DNA of 64,000 nt, from assembly GCF_014305095.1 (NCBI RefSeq), contig NZ_JACRUI010000001.1, positions 1,052,744 to 1,116,743 on the forward strand. The letters run 5' to 3'. Position numbers and translations under genes: made by a program. This document shows, piece by piece, positions 16,497 to 27,198 of the stretch; positions within the stretch are counted from its first letter, which is position 1; every line of letters starts with the position of its first letter. Below the pieces are notes generated by a model. It was not told the origin of the DNA. It saw only the letters and a program-made list of their open reading frames with translations, and did no database searches. The stretch is from Flavobacterium kayseriense (GTDB lineage: Bacteria > Bacteroidota > Bacteroidia > Flavobacteriales > Flavobacteriaceae).

Positions 16497-16531
16497 AGGA
16501 ATAACAAAAAAGGTAATAATAAAAAGGTTTT

Positions 16532-19387
16532 ATGTCTGAAGAGAGAATTATTAGAATAAACAAAGTTTTAAGGGAATTGAATATTTCTTTAGAAAGAGCT
16601 GTGGATTATCTAAAAGATAAGGGGATTGCCATTGAGTCAAATCCAAACACAAAAATTTCTAATGATGTATACGATGTCTTGTGCGGTCAATTTGCAGGTG
16701 ACAGAGGGAAAAAAGAAGCATCTAAGGAAGTAGGTGAGGAAAAAAGAAAAGAGAAAGAGGCTTTACGTGTGGAGAGAGAGAAGGAAGTAGAGGACAAACG
16801 TAAGCATGATGAAGAAGTTCAAAAACAACAGCAAGAAGTTATTAAAGCTAGAGCTGTTGTAACAGGACCTGTTCAGGTAGGTAAAATTGATCTTAATCCT
16901 AAGAAACCTACAGCTGCTCCTGCTCCTGTGGTACAGGAAAAGAAAGAAGCCCCTAAGGCTGATCTTGCTCCAGAGGAAAAAGTCGTTGCAAAGGCAGAGC
17001 CGGTACAAGAAAAAGTTACTCCAGTAATTAAAGCGGTAAAACCTGTTGTTGAGAATAAAGAAGTTGTAAAAGAAAGTCCAAAAGAAGTTGTTAAAAATGT
17101 AACTCCGAAAGAAGATGCTGCGACTAAAAGCGAAGAAGCTCCAACTGAGGAAGCAATTGCAACGCAATACCAAAAACTTTCAGGTACTAAATTGACTGGA
17201 CAGACTATTGATTTGTCTCAGTTTAACAAACCTAAAAAGAAAAAAGAAGAGCCTAAAATTACTCCAAACAAACCGGGTGCTCCTGGTGCAGCTGGTGCGG
17301 CAAACAAAAATAAAAGGAAAAGAATTGCGCCTAAACCTGGAACTCCTAGGCCACCAGGTGTGCCTAATCCTAATAAAATTACTCCTAATACTGGAGGTGG
17401 TGGATTTAATGCCAACAGAAGTGCTAGACCTGGATTTGTAAAAGGGAATAGACCTGCAATAGTTGCAAAAGTAGAGCCAACTGAAGAGGAGGTTAAAAAC
17501 CAAATTCGTGAGACTTTAGAAAAACTTCAAGGTAAAAAAGGAGGTAAATCTAAAGCTGCGAAATATAGAAGAGATAAAAGAGATACACACCGTCAAAAAT
17601 CTGATGACGAGCAAAGAGCAATTGACGAAGGAAGTAAAACTATTAAAGTTACTGAATTTGTTACTGTAGGTGAAATTGCAATCATGATGGATGTGCCAAT
17701 TACTAAAGTTATTGGTACTTGTATGTCACTTGGTATCATGGTTACCATGAACCAACGTTTAGATGCTGAAACATTAACTATTGTTGCTGACGAATTTGGT
17801 TATGAAGTTGAATTCATAACTGTTGATATTGAAGAAGCGATTGCAGTTGTTGAGGATAAAGAAGAAGATTTAGTTTTCAGGGCACCGATCGTAACTGTAA
17901 TGGGTCACGTCGATCACGGTAAGACCTCTTTACTGGATTATATTCGTAAAGAAAATGTTATCGCTGGAGAGTCTGGAGGTATTACGCAGCACATTGGTGC
18001 TTACGGAGTAACTTTGGATAACGGTCAAAAAATTGCCTTTTTAGATACACCAGGTCACGAGGCTTTTACCGCAATGCGTGCACGTGGAGCTCAAGTTACA
18101 GATATCGCTATTATTGTAATTGCGGCTGATGATGACATCATGCCACAAACTAAAGAAGCGATTTCTCATGCTCAAGCAGCAGGAGTTCCAATTATCTTCG
18201 CTATTAACAAGGTAGATAAGCCAAATGCTAATCCAGAAAAGATTAAAGAAAGATTAGCAAGTATGAATTTACTTGTAGAAGATTGGGGTGGTAAAATACA
18301 ATCTCATGATATCTCTGCTAAACAAGGTACAGGTGTTAAGGAATTATTAGAAAAAGTTTTACTTGAAGCGGAATTATTAGATTTGAAATCAAATCCTAAC
18401 AAAGCTGCACAAGGAACAGTTGTAGAGGCTTTCTTAGATAAAGGGAAAGGATATGTATCAACTATATTAGTACAACATGGTACTTTAAAAATTGGTGATT
18501 ACATGTTAGCTGGTAAGCATCATGGTAAGATTAAAGCTATGCATGATGAAAGAGGTAATATTATTACTGAGGCAGGTCCTTCTACTCCAGTTTCAGTTTT
18601 AGGACTTGATGGAGCGGCAACTGCGGGTGATAAGTTTAATGTGTTTGAAGACGAGAAAGAAGCAAAACAAATTGCTTCAAAACGTTCTCAATTGATGCGT
18701 GAGCAATCTGTACGTACACAACGTCACATTACACTTGATGAGATTGGTCGTCGTATAGCTTTAGGTCAATTTAAAGAGTTGAATGTGATTCTTAAAGGAG
18801 ATGTTGATGGATCTGTTGAGGCTCTATCTGACTCGTTCTCTAAATTATCTACTGAAGAAATTCAAATTAATATTATTCATAAAGGTGTTGGAGCGATTAC
18901 TGAAACTGACGTTATGTTGGCTTCTGCTTCTGATGCGATCATTATCGGATTTAACGTTCGTCCTGCAGGAAATGCTAGACAATTGGCTGATAAAGAAGAA
19001 ATCGATATCCGTTATTATTCTATTATCTATGCAGCTATTGATGACTTAAAAGATGCAATGGAAGGAATGCTTGCTCCAGAAATGAAAGAAGAAGTATTGG
19101 GAACTGCTGAGATCAGAGAGATTTTCAAAATATCTAAAGTTGGTTCTATTGCAGGTTGTATGGTAATGGATGGTAAAATTGCTAGAAATGCAAAAATCAG
19201 AATTATCAGAGAAGGTGTTGTTGTTCATGAAGGTGAGTTAATTGCCCTTAAGCGTTTCAAAGATGATGTTAAAGAAGTTGCTAAAGGTTACGACTGTGGT
19301 ATTCAAATTAAAGGGTATAATGACATCGAAGAAAGAGATGTTATCGAATCTTACCATGAAGTTGCAATCAAAAAGAAACTTAAATAG
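16532..19387 (+). CDS. infB: Translation initiation factor IF-2
   Basis: IF-2 (951 aa), the GTPase that brings initiator tRNA to the 30S subunit and promotes subunit joining. Residues 1-50 form an IF2_N-type helical domain; about 55-365 is a long charged, Lys/Glu/Pro-rich linker of low complexity. A second IF2_N motif ([15 protein letters not shown], about 374-388) precedes the G domain: GHVDHGKT (458-465), DTPGHEAF, and NKVDKP, all intact. Beta-barrel domains II and IV and domain III follow. Last gene of the operon, followed by a strong terminator. Confidence 0.98.
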   Translation: MSEERIIRINKVLRELNISLERAVDYLKDKGIAIESNPNTKISNDVYDVLCGQFAGDRGKKEASKEVGEEKRKEKEALRVEREKEVEDKRKHDEEVQKQQQEVIKARAVVTGPVQVGKIDLNPKKPTAAPAPVVQEKKEAPKADLAPEEKVVAKAEPVQEKVTPVIKAVKPVVENKEVVKESPKEVVKNVTPKEDAATKSEEAPTEEAIATQYQKLSGTKLTGQTIDLSQFNKPKKKKEEPKITPNKPGAPGAAGAANKNKRKRIAPKPGTPRPPGVPNPNKITPNTGGGGFNANRSARPGFVKGNRPAIVAKVEPTEEEVKNQIRETLEKLQGKKGGKSKAAKYRRDKRDTHRQKSDDEQRAIDEGSKTIKVTEFVTVGEIAIMMDVPITKVIGTCMSLGIMVTMNQRLDAETLTIVADEFGYEVEFITVDIEEAIAVVEDKEEDLVFRAPIVTVMGHVDHGKTSLLDYIRKENVIAGESGGITQHIGAYGVTLDNGQKIAFLDTPGHEAFTAMRARGAQVTDIAIIVIAADDDIMPQTKEAISHAQAAGVPIIFAINKVDKPNANPEKIKERLASMNLLVEDWGGKIQSHDISAKQGTGVKELLEKVLLEAELLDLKSNPNKAAQGTVVEAFLDKGKGYVSTILVQHGTLKIGDYMLAGKHHGKIKAMHDERGNIITEAGPSTPVSVLGLDGAATAGDKFNVFEDEKEAKQIASKRSQLMREQSVRTQRHITLDEIGRRIALGQFKELNVILKGDVDGSVEALSDSFSKLSTEEIQINIIHKGVGAITETDVMLASASDAIIIGFNVRPAGNARQLADKEEIDIRYYSIIYAAIDDLKDAMEGMLAPEMKEEVLGTAEIREIFKISKVGSIAGCMVMDGKIARNAKIRIIREGVVVHEGELIALKRFKDDVKEVAKGYDCGIQIKGYNDIEERDVIESYHEVAIKKKLK

Positions 19388-19407
19388 TATTGTAATTATA
19401 TTTTTTA

Positions 19408-19436
19408 AAATCCCGATTCATCGGGATTTTTTTTTG
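19408..19436 (+). terminator. infB terminator
   Basis: ATCCCGA-TTCA-TCGGGAT (19410-19427) followed by an eight-base T-run. Confidence 0.92.
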
Positions 19437-19601
19437 GATTTATGTCCCGTCTTAAGATAGCTATACATTAAGTATAGAACTTGCTTAGTATTTAAAGTTT
19501 ACCTTGCTATTTGTTCCGTTTAATTATATAGTAACTAAGGTTCAAATAATCTATTTTTTGATTTTCAAATCCTAAGCCAGACTAATTTAGTGACAAAATG
19601 A

Positions 19602-19632
19602 AAAAGCCACTTAGAAATACTAAGTGGCTTTT
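19602..19632. terminator. Bidirectional terminator after the SPOR gene
   Basis: A perfect 13-bp stem, AAAAGCCACTTAG (19602-19614) with CTAAGTGGCTTTT (19620-19632), loop AAATA. It ends the leftward SPOR gene and also backs up the rightward infB transcript. Confidence 0.88.
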
Positions 19633-19653
19633 GTAAATAAAATCAGCGTTAAA

Positions 19654-20043
19654 TTATTTTTTTGGCTTGATTAAAAATGCATTATTATATCGCTTTTTAA
19701 CTTCAACTAAATTTCTCTCGGCTTCAATTCTAGTTCTGAAATTTCCAATCCAAACTTTGTAATTTGGAGTGTTAAAAATGATGGTTCCGTCTAGTTGATT
19801 GAATTCTTGTTTGCATTCGTAAAGTGCTTTTTTAGCACTTTCACTGTCCCCACTAAAAATTTGTATTTTATATCGTTCATTTACAGTTAGTACAGTGTTT
19901 ATTTTTCGCTTTTCGTTTAGTAATTGTTCGAATTTTGGGCTTTGTTTAACGTTGTTTTTGACTTCTTGAGCATGTAAATTTATAGTTATTATTGACAATG
20001 AAAAAGCGTAATATAAGCTGTTCTTAAATGTTAAAATCTTCAT
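19654..20043 (-). CDS. Small exported SPOR-domain protein
   Basis: A 129-aa protein with a signal peptide (about 1-24, cleavage near LHAQ) and a C-terminal SPOR domain (about 55-129): YKIQIFSGDSESAKKALYE, a VWIGNFRTRIEAERNLVEVK segment, ending NAFLIKPKK. SPOR domains bind denuded glycan strands of septal peptidoglycan, so a periplasmic role near division sites is plausible but not shown. The ATG at 20043 is chosen because the signal peptide starts there. It diverges from the act operon. Confidence 0.87.
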   Translation of the reverse strand: MKILTFKNSLYYAFSLSIITINLHAQEVKNNVKQSPKFEQLLNEKRKINTVLTVNERYKIQIFSGDSESAKKALYECKQEFNQLDGTIIFNTPNYKVWIGNFRTRIEAERNLVEVKKRYNNAFLIKPKK

Positions 20044-20061
20044 AACGTAATGGTTTTTAAG

Positions 20062-20069
20062 CAAAAGTA
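20062..20069 (-). promoter_or_regulatory. Candidate -7 element of the SPOR gene
   Basis: TACTTTTG on the minus strand, 19 bases before the ATG at 20043. The nearest TTG gives a spacer of only 13, so support is partial. Confidence 0.35.
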
Positions 20070-20145
20070 CTATTTAATAATACAAACTGAAATCTAATTA
20101 TTATTTAGAATTAATATAAATTGGAAATTAGACTATTTTTGGGTT

Positions 20146-20174
20146 TTGAGAATAGTTCTTAAGTCGTATTTTTG
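20146..20174 (+). promoter_or_regulatory. Promoter of the act-cox respiratory operon
   Basis: TTG 20146-20148, 18-base spacer, TATTTTTG 20167-20174. The leader would be about 79 bases. No second promoter was recognised further inside the operon. Confidence 0.7.
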
Positions 20175-20259
20175 TACAAGTTTAAAATAAAGGCATAGTG
20201 TTTTTAGTAGTTTATATAAAAAACTGTGCCAATATTTATTAGATAATCATTATACAATT

Positions 20260-21585
20260 ATGAAAAAGGTGGGTAACCATAAATCGACTTCAAGGAACTT
20301 ATTCTTAAGCTTAGCATTAATGCTAACTTTTTCCTTAACTTCATCTGCACAAGATGTTGCTCCAGATGCTGCTGCTGCTGATGCTCCAGCTGCTATCCAA
20401 GGTGGGGATCCTGTAAAAGGTAAAGAACTTTTCAATGCGAATTGTGCTGCATGTCATAAACTTGATGCTAAAGCAACAGGTCCTATGCTACGTGGTATTG
20501 CTGCTAAGCATGATATGCCTTGGCTGTATAAATGGATTCGCAACAGTTCTGAATTAATCAAATCAGGTGATGCTGCTGCTGTTAAAGTATATGAAGAGAA
20601 TAATAAAGCGGTAATGACTGCTTTTCCTCAATTGTCTAACGGTGATATTGATAACATCATAGCGTATACCTCTGAGCCGAAAGCGGAAGCTCCGGCTCCA
20701 GCTGCTGGTCAACCTGGTGTTGCTGCTGCTGGACAAGATAACGGTATGTCTAACACAATCATATTAGGTGCTTTGGCTCTAGTGATGGCAATGTTAGTGG
20801 TAATGTTGTTTTTAGTAAATAATGTTCTAAGAAAAGTAGCTAAAGTTAATGGTATTGAGGTTGCGCCTAAAGAGGCTACAACTCCAATATGGAAGGCTTT
20901 TATTAAGAATCAATTTTTAGTGCTTGTAACTTCTATTTTCTTGTTGTTGGCTAGTGCATTTTTTGTCTACGGTTTCTTGATGCAGATTGGTGTTGATGAA
21001 GGATACGAGCCAATACAGCCAATACATTACTCTCATAGGATTCACGCTGGTGACAACGAAATTAACTGTCAATATTGTCACTCATCTGCTAGGGTTAGTA
21101 AGCATTCTGGAATACCTTCTTTGAATGTTTGTATGAACTGTCATAAAAATATTGCTGAAGTTGCTGAAACAACTGCTACTCCAGAGTACAGTAAGGCATT
21201 CTACGATGAGCAAATACAAAAATTATACAAAGCGGTGGGTTGGGATCAAACAACTCAAAGTTATACTGGGAAAACAGAGCCTGTTAAATGGGTTCGTATT
21301 CATAACTTACCTGATTTCGTGTATTTCAATCACTCACAACACGTTACTGTTGCAGGAATAGAATGTCAAACTTGTCACGGTCCTGTAGAGACTTATGAAA
21401 TTCAAAAACAATTTGCTCCGTTAACAATGGGATGGTGTATTAATTGTCACAGAAAGACAGAGGTTAAAATGGAAGGTAATGAGTATTACACTAAGATTCA
21501 TGAAGAACTTTCTAAAAAGTATGGTGTCGATAAGTTGACAGCTGCTCAAATGGGAGGTTTAGAATGTGGTAAATGCCACTATTAA
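20260..21585 (+). CDS. actA: Alternative complex III subunit ActA, multiheme cytochrome c
   Basis: Periplasmic multiheme subunit of alternative complex III (quinol:cytochrome c/oxidase oxidoreductase), 441 aa. After a signal-like segment (about 12-30) comes a monoheme cytochrome c domain with CAACH (62-66), then an Ala/Pro linker, two membrane helices (about 168-190, 222-245), then a multiheme domain with CQYCH, CMNCH, CQTCH, CINCH and a terminal CGKCHY. That makes six CXXCH motifs, one more than the pentaheme form usually described for ActA, due to the N-terminal monoheme domain. First gene of actABCDEF-coxB-coxA. Confidence 0.93.
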   Translation: MKKVGNHKSTSRNLFLSLALMLTFSLTSSAQDVAPDAAAADAPAAIQGGDPVKGKELFNANCAACHKLDAKATGPMLRGIAAKHDMPWLYKWIRNSSELIKSGDAAAVKVYEENNKAVMTAFPQLSNGDIDNIIAYTSEPKAEAPAPAAGQPGVAAAGQDNGMSNTIILGALALVMAMLVVMLFLVNNVLRKVAKVNGIEVAPKEATTPIWKAFIKNQFLVLVTSIFLLLASAFFVYGFLMQIGVDEGYEPIQPIHYSHRIHAGDNEINCQYCHSSARVSKHSGIPSLNVCMNCHKNIAEVAETTATPEYSKAFYDEQIQKLYKAVGWDQTTQSYTGKTEPVKWVRIHNLPDFVYFNHSQHVTVAGIECQTCHGPVETYEIQKQFAPLTMGWCINCHRKTEVKMEGNEYYTKIHEELSKKYGVDKLTAAQMGGLECGKCHY

Positions 21586-21617
21586 TCAAATTATTAAGAT
21601 TTTAATATTTATATACA

Positions 21618-24600
21618 ATGTCATCAAACAAAAAATACTGGAAAAGTGTTGAGGAACTAGAGAATGGTTCTATTGTTGAGGCGCTTAGAAATAACGAATT
21701 TGTTGAAGCTATTCCTACTGAGGAGTTTTTAGGGAGTAACGATGCTATGTCATCGTCTTCTACTTCACGTCGTGATTTTTTAAAGTACGTTGGGTTCAGT
21801 ACAGCTGCAGCTACATTAGCAGCTTGCGAAGGTCCTGTAAACAAATCGATTCCTTACGTTTTGCAGCCAGAACAAATCATTCCTGGAGTAGCGGATTATT
21901 ATGCTACTTCTGTTTTTGATGGATTTGATTTTGCAAATCTTTTAATTAAGACTCGTGAAGGGCGTCCTATTAAAGTAGATAATAACACTGTAGCTGGAGC
22001 TAAATTTTCTGCTAATGCAAGAATTCATGCGTCTATATTGTCATTGTATGACAGTATGCGATTAAAGAATCCAAAGATTGCAGGTAAGGATGCTTCTTGG
22101 TCAGCTGTAGATTCTAAAATTAAATCGAGTATTGCTGATGCAAAGGCTAAAGGTGGTAAGGTTGTTTTGTTGACTAATACGTTAGCAAGTCCTTCTACTG
22201 AGAAATTGATTGCAGATTTCATTGCTTCTACGCCTAACGCGAAACATGTTATTTATGATGCTGTTTCTTCTTCTGAAGCTTTGGATGCTTTTGAGGCTGT
22301 TTATGGTGAAAGAGCATTGGTTGATTATGATTTTTCTAAAGCTTCTTTGATCGTTTCTATTGGTGCTGATTTCCTTGGTGATTGGCAAGGTGGTGGTTAC
22401 GATGCAGGATATGCTAAGGGCAGAATTCCTCAAAACGGTAAAATGTCACGTCACTTTCAATTGGAGGCTAACATGACTCTTTCTGGAGCTGCTGCTGATA
22501 AGCGTTTGGCTATGTCAACTGCAGATCAGAAACAAGCTTTGATTCATATATATAATGTCATAACAGGTTCTGCTGTAGTGGTGAATTTGGATTCTAAGTA
22601 TAAAGCTGAAGTGACTAAAGCGGCGCAGCAATTAAAAGCTGCAGGCGCTGAAGGTGTATTAGTTTCTGGTATACAAGATAAAAACGCACAATTATTAGTT
22701 ATAGCAATTAATCAAGCTCTGTCAAGCGTTGCTGCTTCGACTGTTGGTGCTAGACAAATAAGAAAAGGTTCAAATGCTGATGTTGCGCAGTTAGTAGCTG
22801 ATATGAAAGCAGGAACTATTCATACTTTATTGATGAGTGGTGTAAATCCTGTATATACATTAGCTGATTCTGCCGGATTTGTTGAAGGATTGAAAAAAGT
22901 CACTAATTCTGTGGTTATGTCTTTAAAAGAAGATGAAACTGCATTGTTAGCTACCATAGCTGCTCCAGTACCTCATTATTTAGAGTCTTGGGGTGATTTA
23001 AGTTTGACTAAAGGAACTTACAGTTTGGTACAGCCTACAATTCGTCCCTTATTTGATACGAAACAATTGCAAGATGTATTAATGTCTTTAAATGGTCTTA
23101 CTGGAAAGTACTATGATTATTTAAAAGCGTCATCTGCTAGTTTTACTTCAGGTTCATCTTGGAATAAAGTTTTACATGATGGTGTATATGTTAGCGAGTC
23201 AAGCGCGTTAAGTGGTTCTGCTGATTATGGCACTGCTGCTGCTAACTTGTCTAGAGCTAAGAAAGAAGATAGTTTTGAATTGGTATTGTATACTAAAACA
23301 GGAATGGGTGATGGTCAGCAAGCTAACAACCCGTGGTTACAAGAGTTTCCTGATCCTATCACAAGAGTTTCATGGGATAACTATGTAACTGTTTCTAATG
23401 CTGATGCAAAAGAGTTAGGAATGTCTAATGAGATCGTCGCAAATGGTGGTTTAAACGGAAGTTATGCTACTATTACAACTAAAGATGGTCTTAAGTTAGA
23501 AAATGTACCTGTAATTGTACAGCCAGGTCAAGCTGTTGGTACTGTTGGTTTAGCTTTAGGTTACGGTCGTAAAGCGGCTTTAAAAGAAGAAATGCAGGTA
23601 GGTATTAATGCTTATGCTTTGTATAAAGGTTTTAATGATGTTCAGTCCGTAGTTATTGAGAAGTCTGGTGGTGCACATGAGTTTGCTTGTGTTCAAGGCC
23701 AAAAGACATTGATGGGTAGAGGAGATATTATTAAAGAAACAACTTTAGAAATTTTTAATACTAAAGATTCTAAGTTTTGGAATCCAGTTCCTATGGTTTC
23801 TTTAGATCATGCAGAAATAGAAGCTACTAAAGTTGATTTATGGGAGTCATTTGATCGTTCGGTAGGGCATCACTTTAACTTGTCAATTGATTTAAATGCT
23901 TGTACTGGTTGCGGTGCATGTGTGATTGCTTGTCATGCTGAAAACAACGTTCCCGTAGTAGGTAAAGATGAAGTTAGAAGAAGTCGTGATATGCACTGGT
24001 TGCGTATCGATAGATATTACTCATCTGAAAGTACCTTTGAAGGGGATAATGAAAGAAAAGATAATATTGCTGGACTAGGTGATTCATTGTCTACCTTTAA
24101 CGAAATGGAAAAAGCTGGCGATAATCCTCAAGTTTCTTTCCAACCAGTTATGTGTCAGCACTGTAATCATGCTCCATGTGAAACTGTTTGTCCTGTAGCG
24201 GCTACTTCACATAGCCGTCAAGGTCAAAACCATATGGCTTATAATAGATGTGTTGGTACACGTTATTGTGCAAACAACTGTCCTTATAAAGTGCGTCGTT
24301 TTAACTGGTTCTTATATAATAAAAACAGTGAATTCGATTACCATATGAATGATGATTTAGGTCGTATGGTGCTTAATCCTGACGTTAATGTTCGTTCTCG
24401 TGGAGTAATGGAAAAATGTTCAATGTGTATTCAAATGACACAAGCGACTATTTTAAATGCTAAAAAAGAAGGAAGAGAAGTTATCGAAGGTGAGTTTCAA
24501 ACTGCATGTTCAAATGCGTGTTCAACTGGAGCTATGACTTTTGGTGATATAAACGTGAAAGAAAGTCCGATAGCTAAATTAGTAGCTGATGATAGAATGT

Positions 24601-24668
24601 ATCATTTGTTAGAGCATGTAGGTACTAAACCTAATGTGATTTATCATGTGAAAGTTAGAAACACTTAA
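21618..24668 (+). CDS. actB: Alternative complex III subunit ActB, molybdopterin-like/iron-sulfur protein
   Basis: Periplasmic electron-transfer subunit (1016 aa). The N-terminus has a Tat-type motif SRRDFLKYVGFS (50-61), followed by a lipobox-like LAAC (Cys70). Residues about 75-740 resemble a molybdopterin oxidoreductase; in known alternative complex III structures this site is empty. The C-terminal ferredoxin-like part holds the cluster ligands: CTGCGACVIAC, CQHCNHAPCETVCP, CVGTRYCANNCP (second cysteine replaced by Thr, as expected for a 3Fe-4S cluster), CSMC and CSNAC. So three 4Fe-4S and one 3Fe-4S cluster are predicted. 32 bases after actA. Confidence 0.95.
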   Translation: MSSNKKYWKSVEELENGSIVEALRNNEFVEAIPTEEFLGSNDAMSSSSTSRRDFLKYVGFSTAAATLAACEGPVNKSIPYVLQPEQIIPGVADYYATSVFDGFDFANLLIKTREGRPIKVDNNTVAGAKFSANARIHASILSLYDSMRLKNPKIAGKDASWSAVDSKIKSSIADAKAKGGKVVLLTNTLASPSTEKLIADFIASTPNAKHVIYDAVSSSEALDAFEAVYGERALVDYDFSKASLIVSIGADFLGDWQGGGYDAGYAKGRIPQNGKMSRHFQLEANMTLSGAAADKRLAMSTADQKQALIHIYNVITGSAVVVNLDSKYKAEVTKAAQQLKAAGAEGVLVSGIQDKNAQLLVIAINQALSSVAASTVGARQIRKGSNADVAQLVADMKAGTIHTLLMSGVNPVYTLADSAGFVEGLKKVTNSVVMSLKEDETALLATIAAPVPHYLESWGDLSLTKGTYSLVQPTIRPLFDTKQLQDVLMSLNGLTGKYYDYLKASSASFTSGSSWNKVLHDGVYVSESSALSGSADYGTAAANLSRAKKEDSFELVLYTKTGMGDGQQANNPWLQEFPDPITRVSWDNYVTVSNADAKELGMSNEIVANGGLNGSYATITTKDGLKLENVPVIVQPGQAVGTVGLALGYGRKAALKEEMQVGINAYALYKGFNDVQSVVIEKSGGAHEFACVQGQKTLMGRGDIIKETTLEIFNTKDSKFWNPVPMVSLDHAEIEATKVDLWESFDRSVGHHFNLSIDLNACTGCGACVIACHAENNVPVVGKDEVRRSRDMHWLRIDRYYSSESTFEGDNERKDNIAGLGDSLSTFNEMEKAGDNPQVSFQPVMCQHCNHAPCETVCPVAATSHSRQGQNHMAYNRCVGTRYCANNCPYKVRRFNWFLYNKNSEFDYHMNDDLGRMVLNPDVNVRSRGVMEKCSMCIQMTQATILNAKKEGREVIEGEFQTACSNACSTGAMTFGDINVKESPIAKLVADDRMYHLLEHVGTKPNVIYHVKVRNT

Positions 24669-24697
24669 GAAATAATTTAAAATCAATATAAAGGAAT

Positions 24698-26101
24698 ATG
24701 TCTCATATATACGACTCTAGTATTAGAAAGCCTTTAGTTATAGGTGATAAAACTTATCACGATGTAACAGTAGATGTGGCTGCGCCTGTCGAAGGTAAAG
24801 CAAACAAACATTGGTGGATTGTATTTTCAATCGCGCTAACTGCGTTCCTATGGGGATTAGGGTGTATTGTTTACACTGTATCTACAGGAATTGGAACATG
24901 GGGATTGAATAAGACAGTTGGTTGGGCTTGGGATATCACGAACTTCGTTTGGTGGGTGGGTATCGGTCACGCTGGAACTTTAATTTCTGCGGTACTGTTA
25001 TTATTCCGTCAACGTTGGAGAATGGCGATTAACCGTTCTGCTGAAGCAATGACAATTTTCTCCGTTATTCAAGCTGGTTTGTTTCCAATCATACACATGG
25101 GTCGTCCATGGTTAGCATATTGGGTACTACCAATTCCGAATCAATTTGGATCACTATGGGTTAACTTTAACTCACCGTTACTATGGGATGTTTTTGCAAT
25201 TTCTACTTACCTTTCAGTTTCACTTGTTTTCTGGTGGACAGGTTTGTTACCTGATTTTGCTATGTTAAGAGATAGAGCGATTACACCTTTTAATAAAAGA
25301 ATATATTCTATTCTAAGTTTTGGATGGAGTGGTAGAGCAAAAGATTGGCAACGTTTTGAAGAGGTTTCGCTAGTATTAGCTGGTTTAGCAACTCCTTTGG
25401 TTCTTTCTGTACATACAATTGTATCTATGGACTTTGCTACATCTGTAATACCTGGTTGGCATACAACAATTTTCCCTCCATATTTTGTGGCGGGTGCTGT
25501 ATTCTCTGGTTTTGCAATGGTAAATACTTTGTTAATTATCATGAGAAAGGTAAGTAATCTTGAAGCTTACATTACTGTACAGCATATTGAACTTATGAAT
25601 ATTGTAATTATGATTACAGGTTCTATTGTTGGTGTTGCATATATTACTGAACTTTTTATTGCATGGTACTCTGGTGTAGAGTATGAGCAATATGCTTTCT
25701 TGAATAGAGCAACTGGACCTTACTGGTGGGCTTATTGGTCAATGATGACTTGTAATGTGTTTTCTCCACAATTCATGTGGTTTAAAAAATTGAGAACTAG
25801 TATTATGTTTTCATTTATTATTTCTATCGTAGTAAATATTGGTATGTGGTTTGAGCGTTTTGTAATTATCGTTACTTCGCTTCACAGAGATTATTTACCT
25901 TCTTCTTGGACAATGTTCTCACCAACATTTGTTGATATAGGTATTTTCGTTGGAACGATTGGTTTTTTCTTTGTTTTATTCTTATTGTATTCTAGAACTT
26001 TCCCTGTAATTGCTCAGGCAGAGGTTAAGACAATACTTAAGGCAACAGGGGATAATTTTATAAGAGAAAGAGCAGCAAATAAAGACAAGCATCATGAATA
26101 A
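24698..26101 (+). CDS. actC: Alternative complex III subunit ActC, NrfD/PsrC-type membrane protein
   Basis: Integral membrane quinol-binding subunit (467 aa) of the NrfD/PsrC family. Multiple hydrophobic helices run from about residue 40 to 440; characteristic segments are WWVGIGHAGTLISAVLLL, PIIHMGRPW and SVHTIVSMDFA. Together with the paralogue ActF it forms the membrane core that oxidises menaquinol and may translocate protons. It overlaps actD by 8 bases, implying translational coupling. Confidence 0.95.
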   Translation: MSHIYDSSIRKPLVIGDKTYHDVTVDVAAPVEGKANKHWWIVFSIALTAFLWGLGCIVYTVSTGIGTWGLNKTVGWAWDITNFVWWVGIGHAGTLISAVLLLFRQRWRMAINRSAEAMTIFSVIQAGLFPIIHMGRPWLAYWVLPIPNQFGSLWVNFNSPLLWDVFAISTYLSVSLVFWWTGLLPDFAMLRDRAITPFNKRIYSILSFGWSGRAKDWQRFEEVSLVLAGLATPLVLSVHTIVSMDFATSVIPGWHTTIFPPYFVAGAVFSGFAMVNTLLIIMRKVSNLEAYITVQHIELMNIVIMITGSIVGVAYITELFIAWYSGVEYEQYAFLNRATGPYWWAYWSMMTCNVFSPQFMWFKKLRTSIMFSFIISIVVNIGMWFERFVIIVTSLHRDYLPSSWTMFSPTFVDIGIFVGTIGFFFVLFLLYSRTFPVIAQAEVKTILKATGDNFIRERAANKDKHHE

Positions 26102-26618
26102 TAAAGTAATTTACGCCATTTATAATGACGATGATATATTGATGGACGCAGTTAAAAAGACTAGAGCAGCTCATCACCATATTGAAGAAGTTTTTACACC
26201 TTTTCCTGTTCACGGATTAGATAAGGCAATGGGTTTAGCACCAACAAGATTAGCTATATGTGCTTTCCTATATGGTTGTGTTGGAATTTCCTTTGCAACT
26301 TGGATGATGAATTTCATCATGATTCAAGACTGGCCGCAAGATATAGGTGGTAAGCCAAGTTTTAGTTACATTGATAACATGCCAGCATTTGTGCCTATTA
26401 TGTTTGAATTAACGGTTTTCTTTGCAGCTCACTTAATGGTCCTTACTTTTTATATGAGAAGTAAATTGTGGCCTTTCAAGCAAGCTGAAAATCCTGATGT
26501 TAGAACTACAGATGATCACTTCCTAATGGAGGTTGCTGTTAATGATAATGAAGAAGAATTGATTTCTTTTTTCCAAAATACAGGAGCTGTAGAAGTTAAA
26601 GTAATAGAAAAGAATTAA
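26094..26618 (+). CDS. actD: Alternative complex III subunit ActD (DUF3341)
   Basis: Small membrane subunit (174 aa) of the DUF3341 family. An N-terminal cytoplasmic domain (VIYAIYNDDDILMDAV, with VFTPFPVHGLDKAMG) precedes two transmembrane helices (about 60-82 and 100-120), and a short acidic tail follows. It packs beside ActC in the complex; no catalytic residues are known. Start overlaps the actC stop, and actE follows 7 bases later. Confidence 0.93.
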   Translation: MNNKVIYAIYNDDDILMDAVKKTRAAHHHIEEVFTPFPVHGLDKAMGLAPTRLAICAFLYGCVGISFATWMMNFIMIQDWPQDIGGKPSFSYIDNMPAFVPIMFELTVFFAAHLMVLTFYMRSKLWPFKQAENPDVRTTDDHFLMEVAVNDNEEELISFFQNTGAVEVKVIEKN

Positions 26619-26625
26619 TTTAGAT

Positions 26626-27171
26626 ATGAAAAGGATATATAAAATAACATTTTTATTTGGTATCACGCTAGTAGTAGCTTCATGCCACAATAATAAGGCA
26701 CCAAATTATCAGTATTTTCCAAACATGTATGAATCTGTTGGTTATGAAACTTATGCAGAGTCAGATGCTTTTAAAGATGGTAAAGAAGGTCAACTTCCTG
26801 CTGAAGGTTCTATAAATCGTGGTTTCGAGCCGTTTGAATATGAAAATTCAACTGCTGGTTATGATCTAGCTAAAGCTAATTTACAATCACCTTTAGACTC
26901 TTTAGACAGAAGTAGTGAAAAAGGTAAAGCACTTTATGAAATTTACTGTATTAGTTGTCACGGCGGTACAGGAAATGGTAAAGGTAAATTAGTAGAAAGA
27001 GAAAAATTCTTAGGTGTTCCTAGTTACAAAGACAGAGTTATCACCGAAGGAAGCATTTACTTTGTTGTGACTTATGGTTTGAATTCAATGGGTTCACATG
27101 CTAATCAAATTAGTTCTCACGAGCGTTGGTTAGTCGCAGACTATGTTCTTAAACTAAAAAGCCAATTATAA
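26626..27171 (+). CDS. actE: Alternative complex III subunit ActE, monoheme cytochrome c lipoprotein
   Basis: Periplasmic cytochrome c (181 aa) anchored by lipid: the signal peptide ends with the lipobox VASC (Cys20). A CISCHGG heme site is near residue 108, with a candidate distal Met in GLNSMGSHANQ. It passes electrons from ActA toward the oxidase. Its stop is immediately followed by actF. Confidence 0.95.
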   Translation: MKRIYKITFLFGITLVVASCHNNKAPNYQYFPNMYESVGYETYAESDAFKDGKEGQLPAEGSINRGFEPFEYENSTAGYDLAKANLQSPLDSLDRSSEKGKALYEIYCISCHGGTGNGKGKLVEREKFLGVPSYKDRVITEGSIYFVVTYGLNSMGSHANQISSHERWLVADYVLKLKSQL

Positions 27172-27198
27172 TTGTCGAACAAACTGATCGTAATAGAT

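Noticed and set aside
16763..17503. Two long minus-strand frames opposite the infB linker
   Set aside because: They are antisense reflections of the Lys/Glu-rich IF-2 linker and read as Phe/Ser/Arg-rich low complexity.
27172..27198. Upstream TTG start for actF
   Set aside because: Adds only nine residues before the first helix; ATG at 27199 is the better start.
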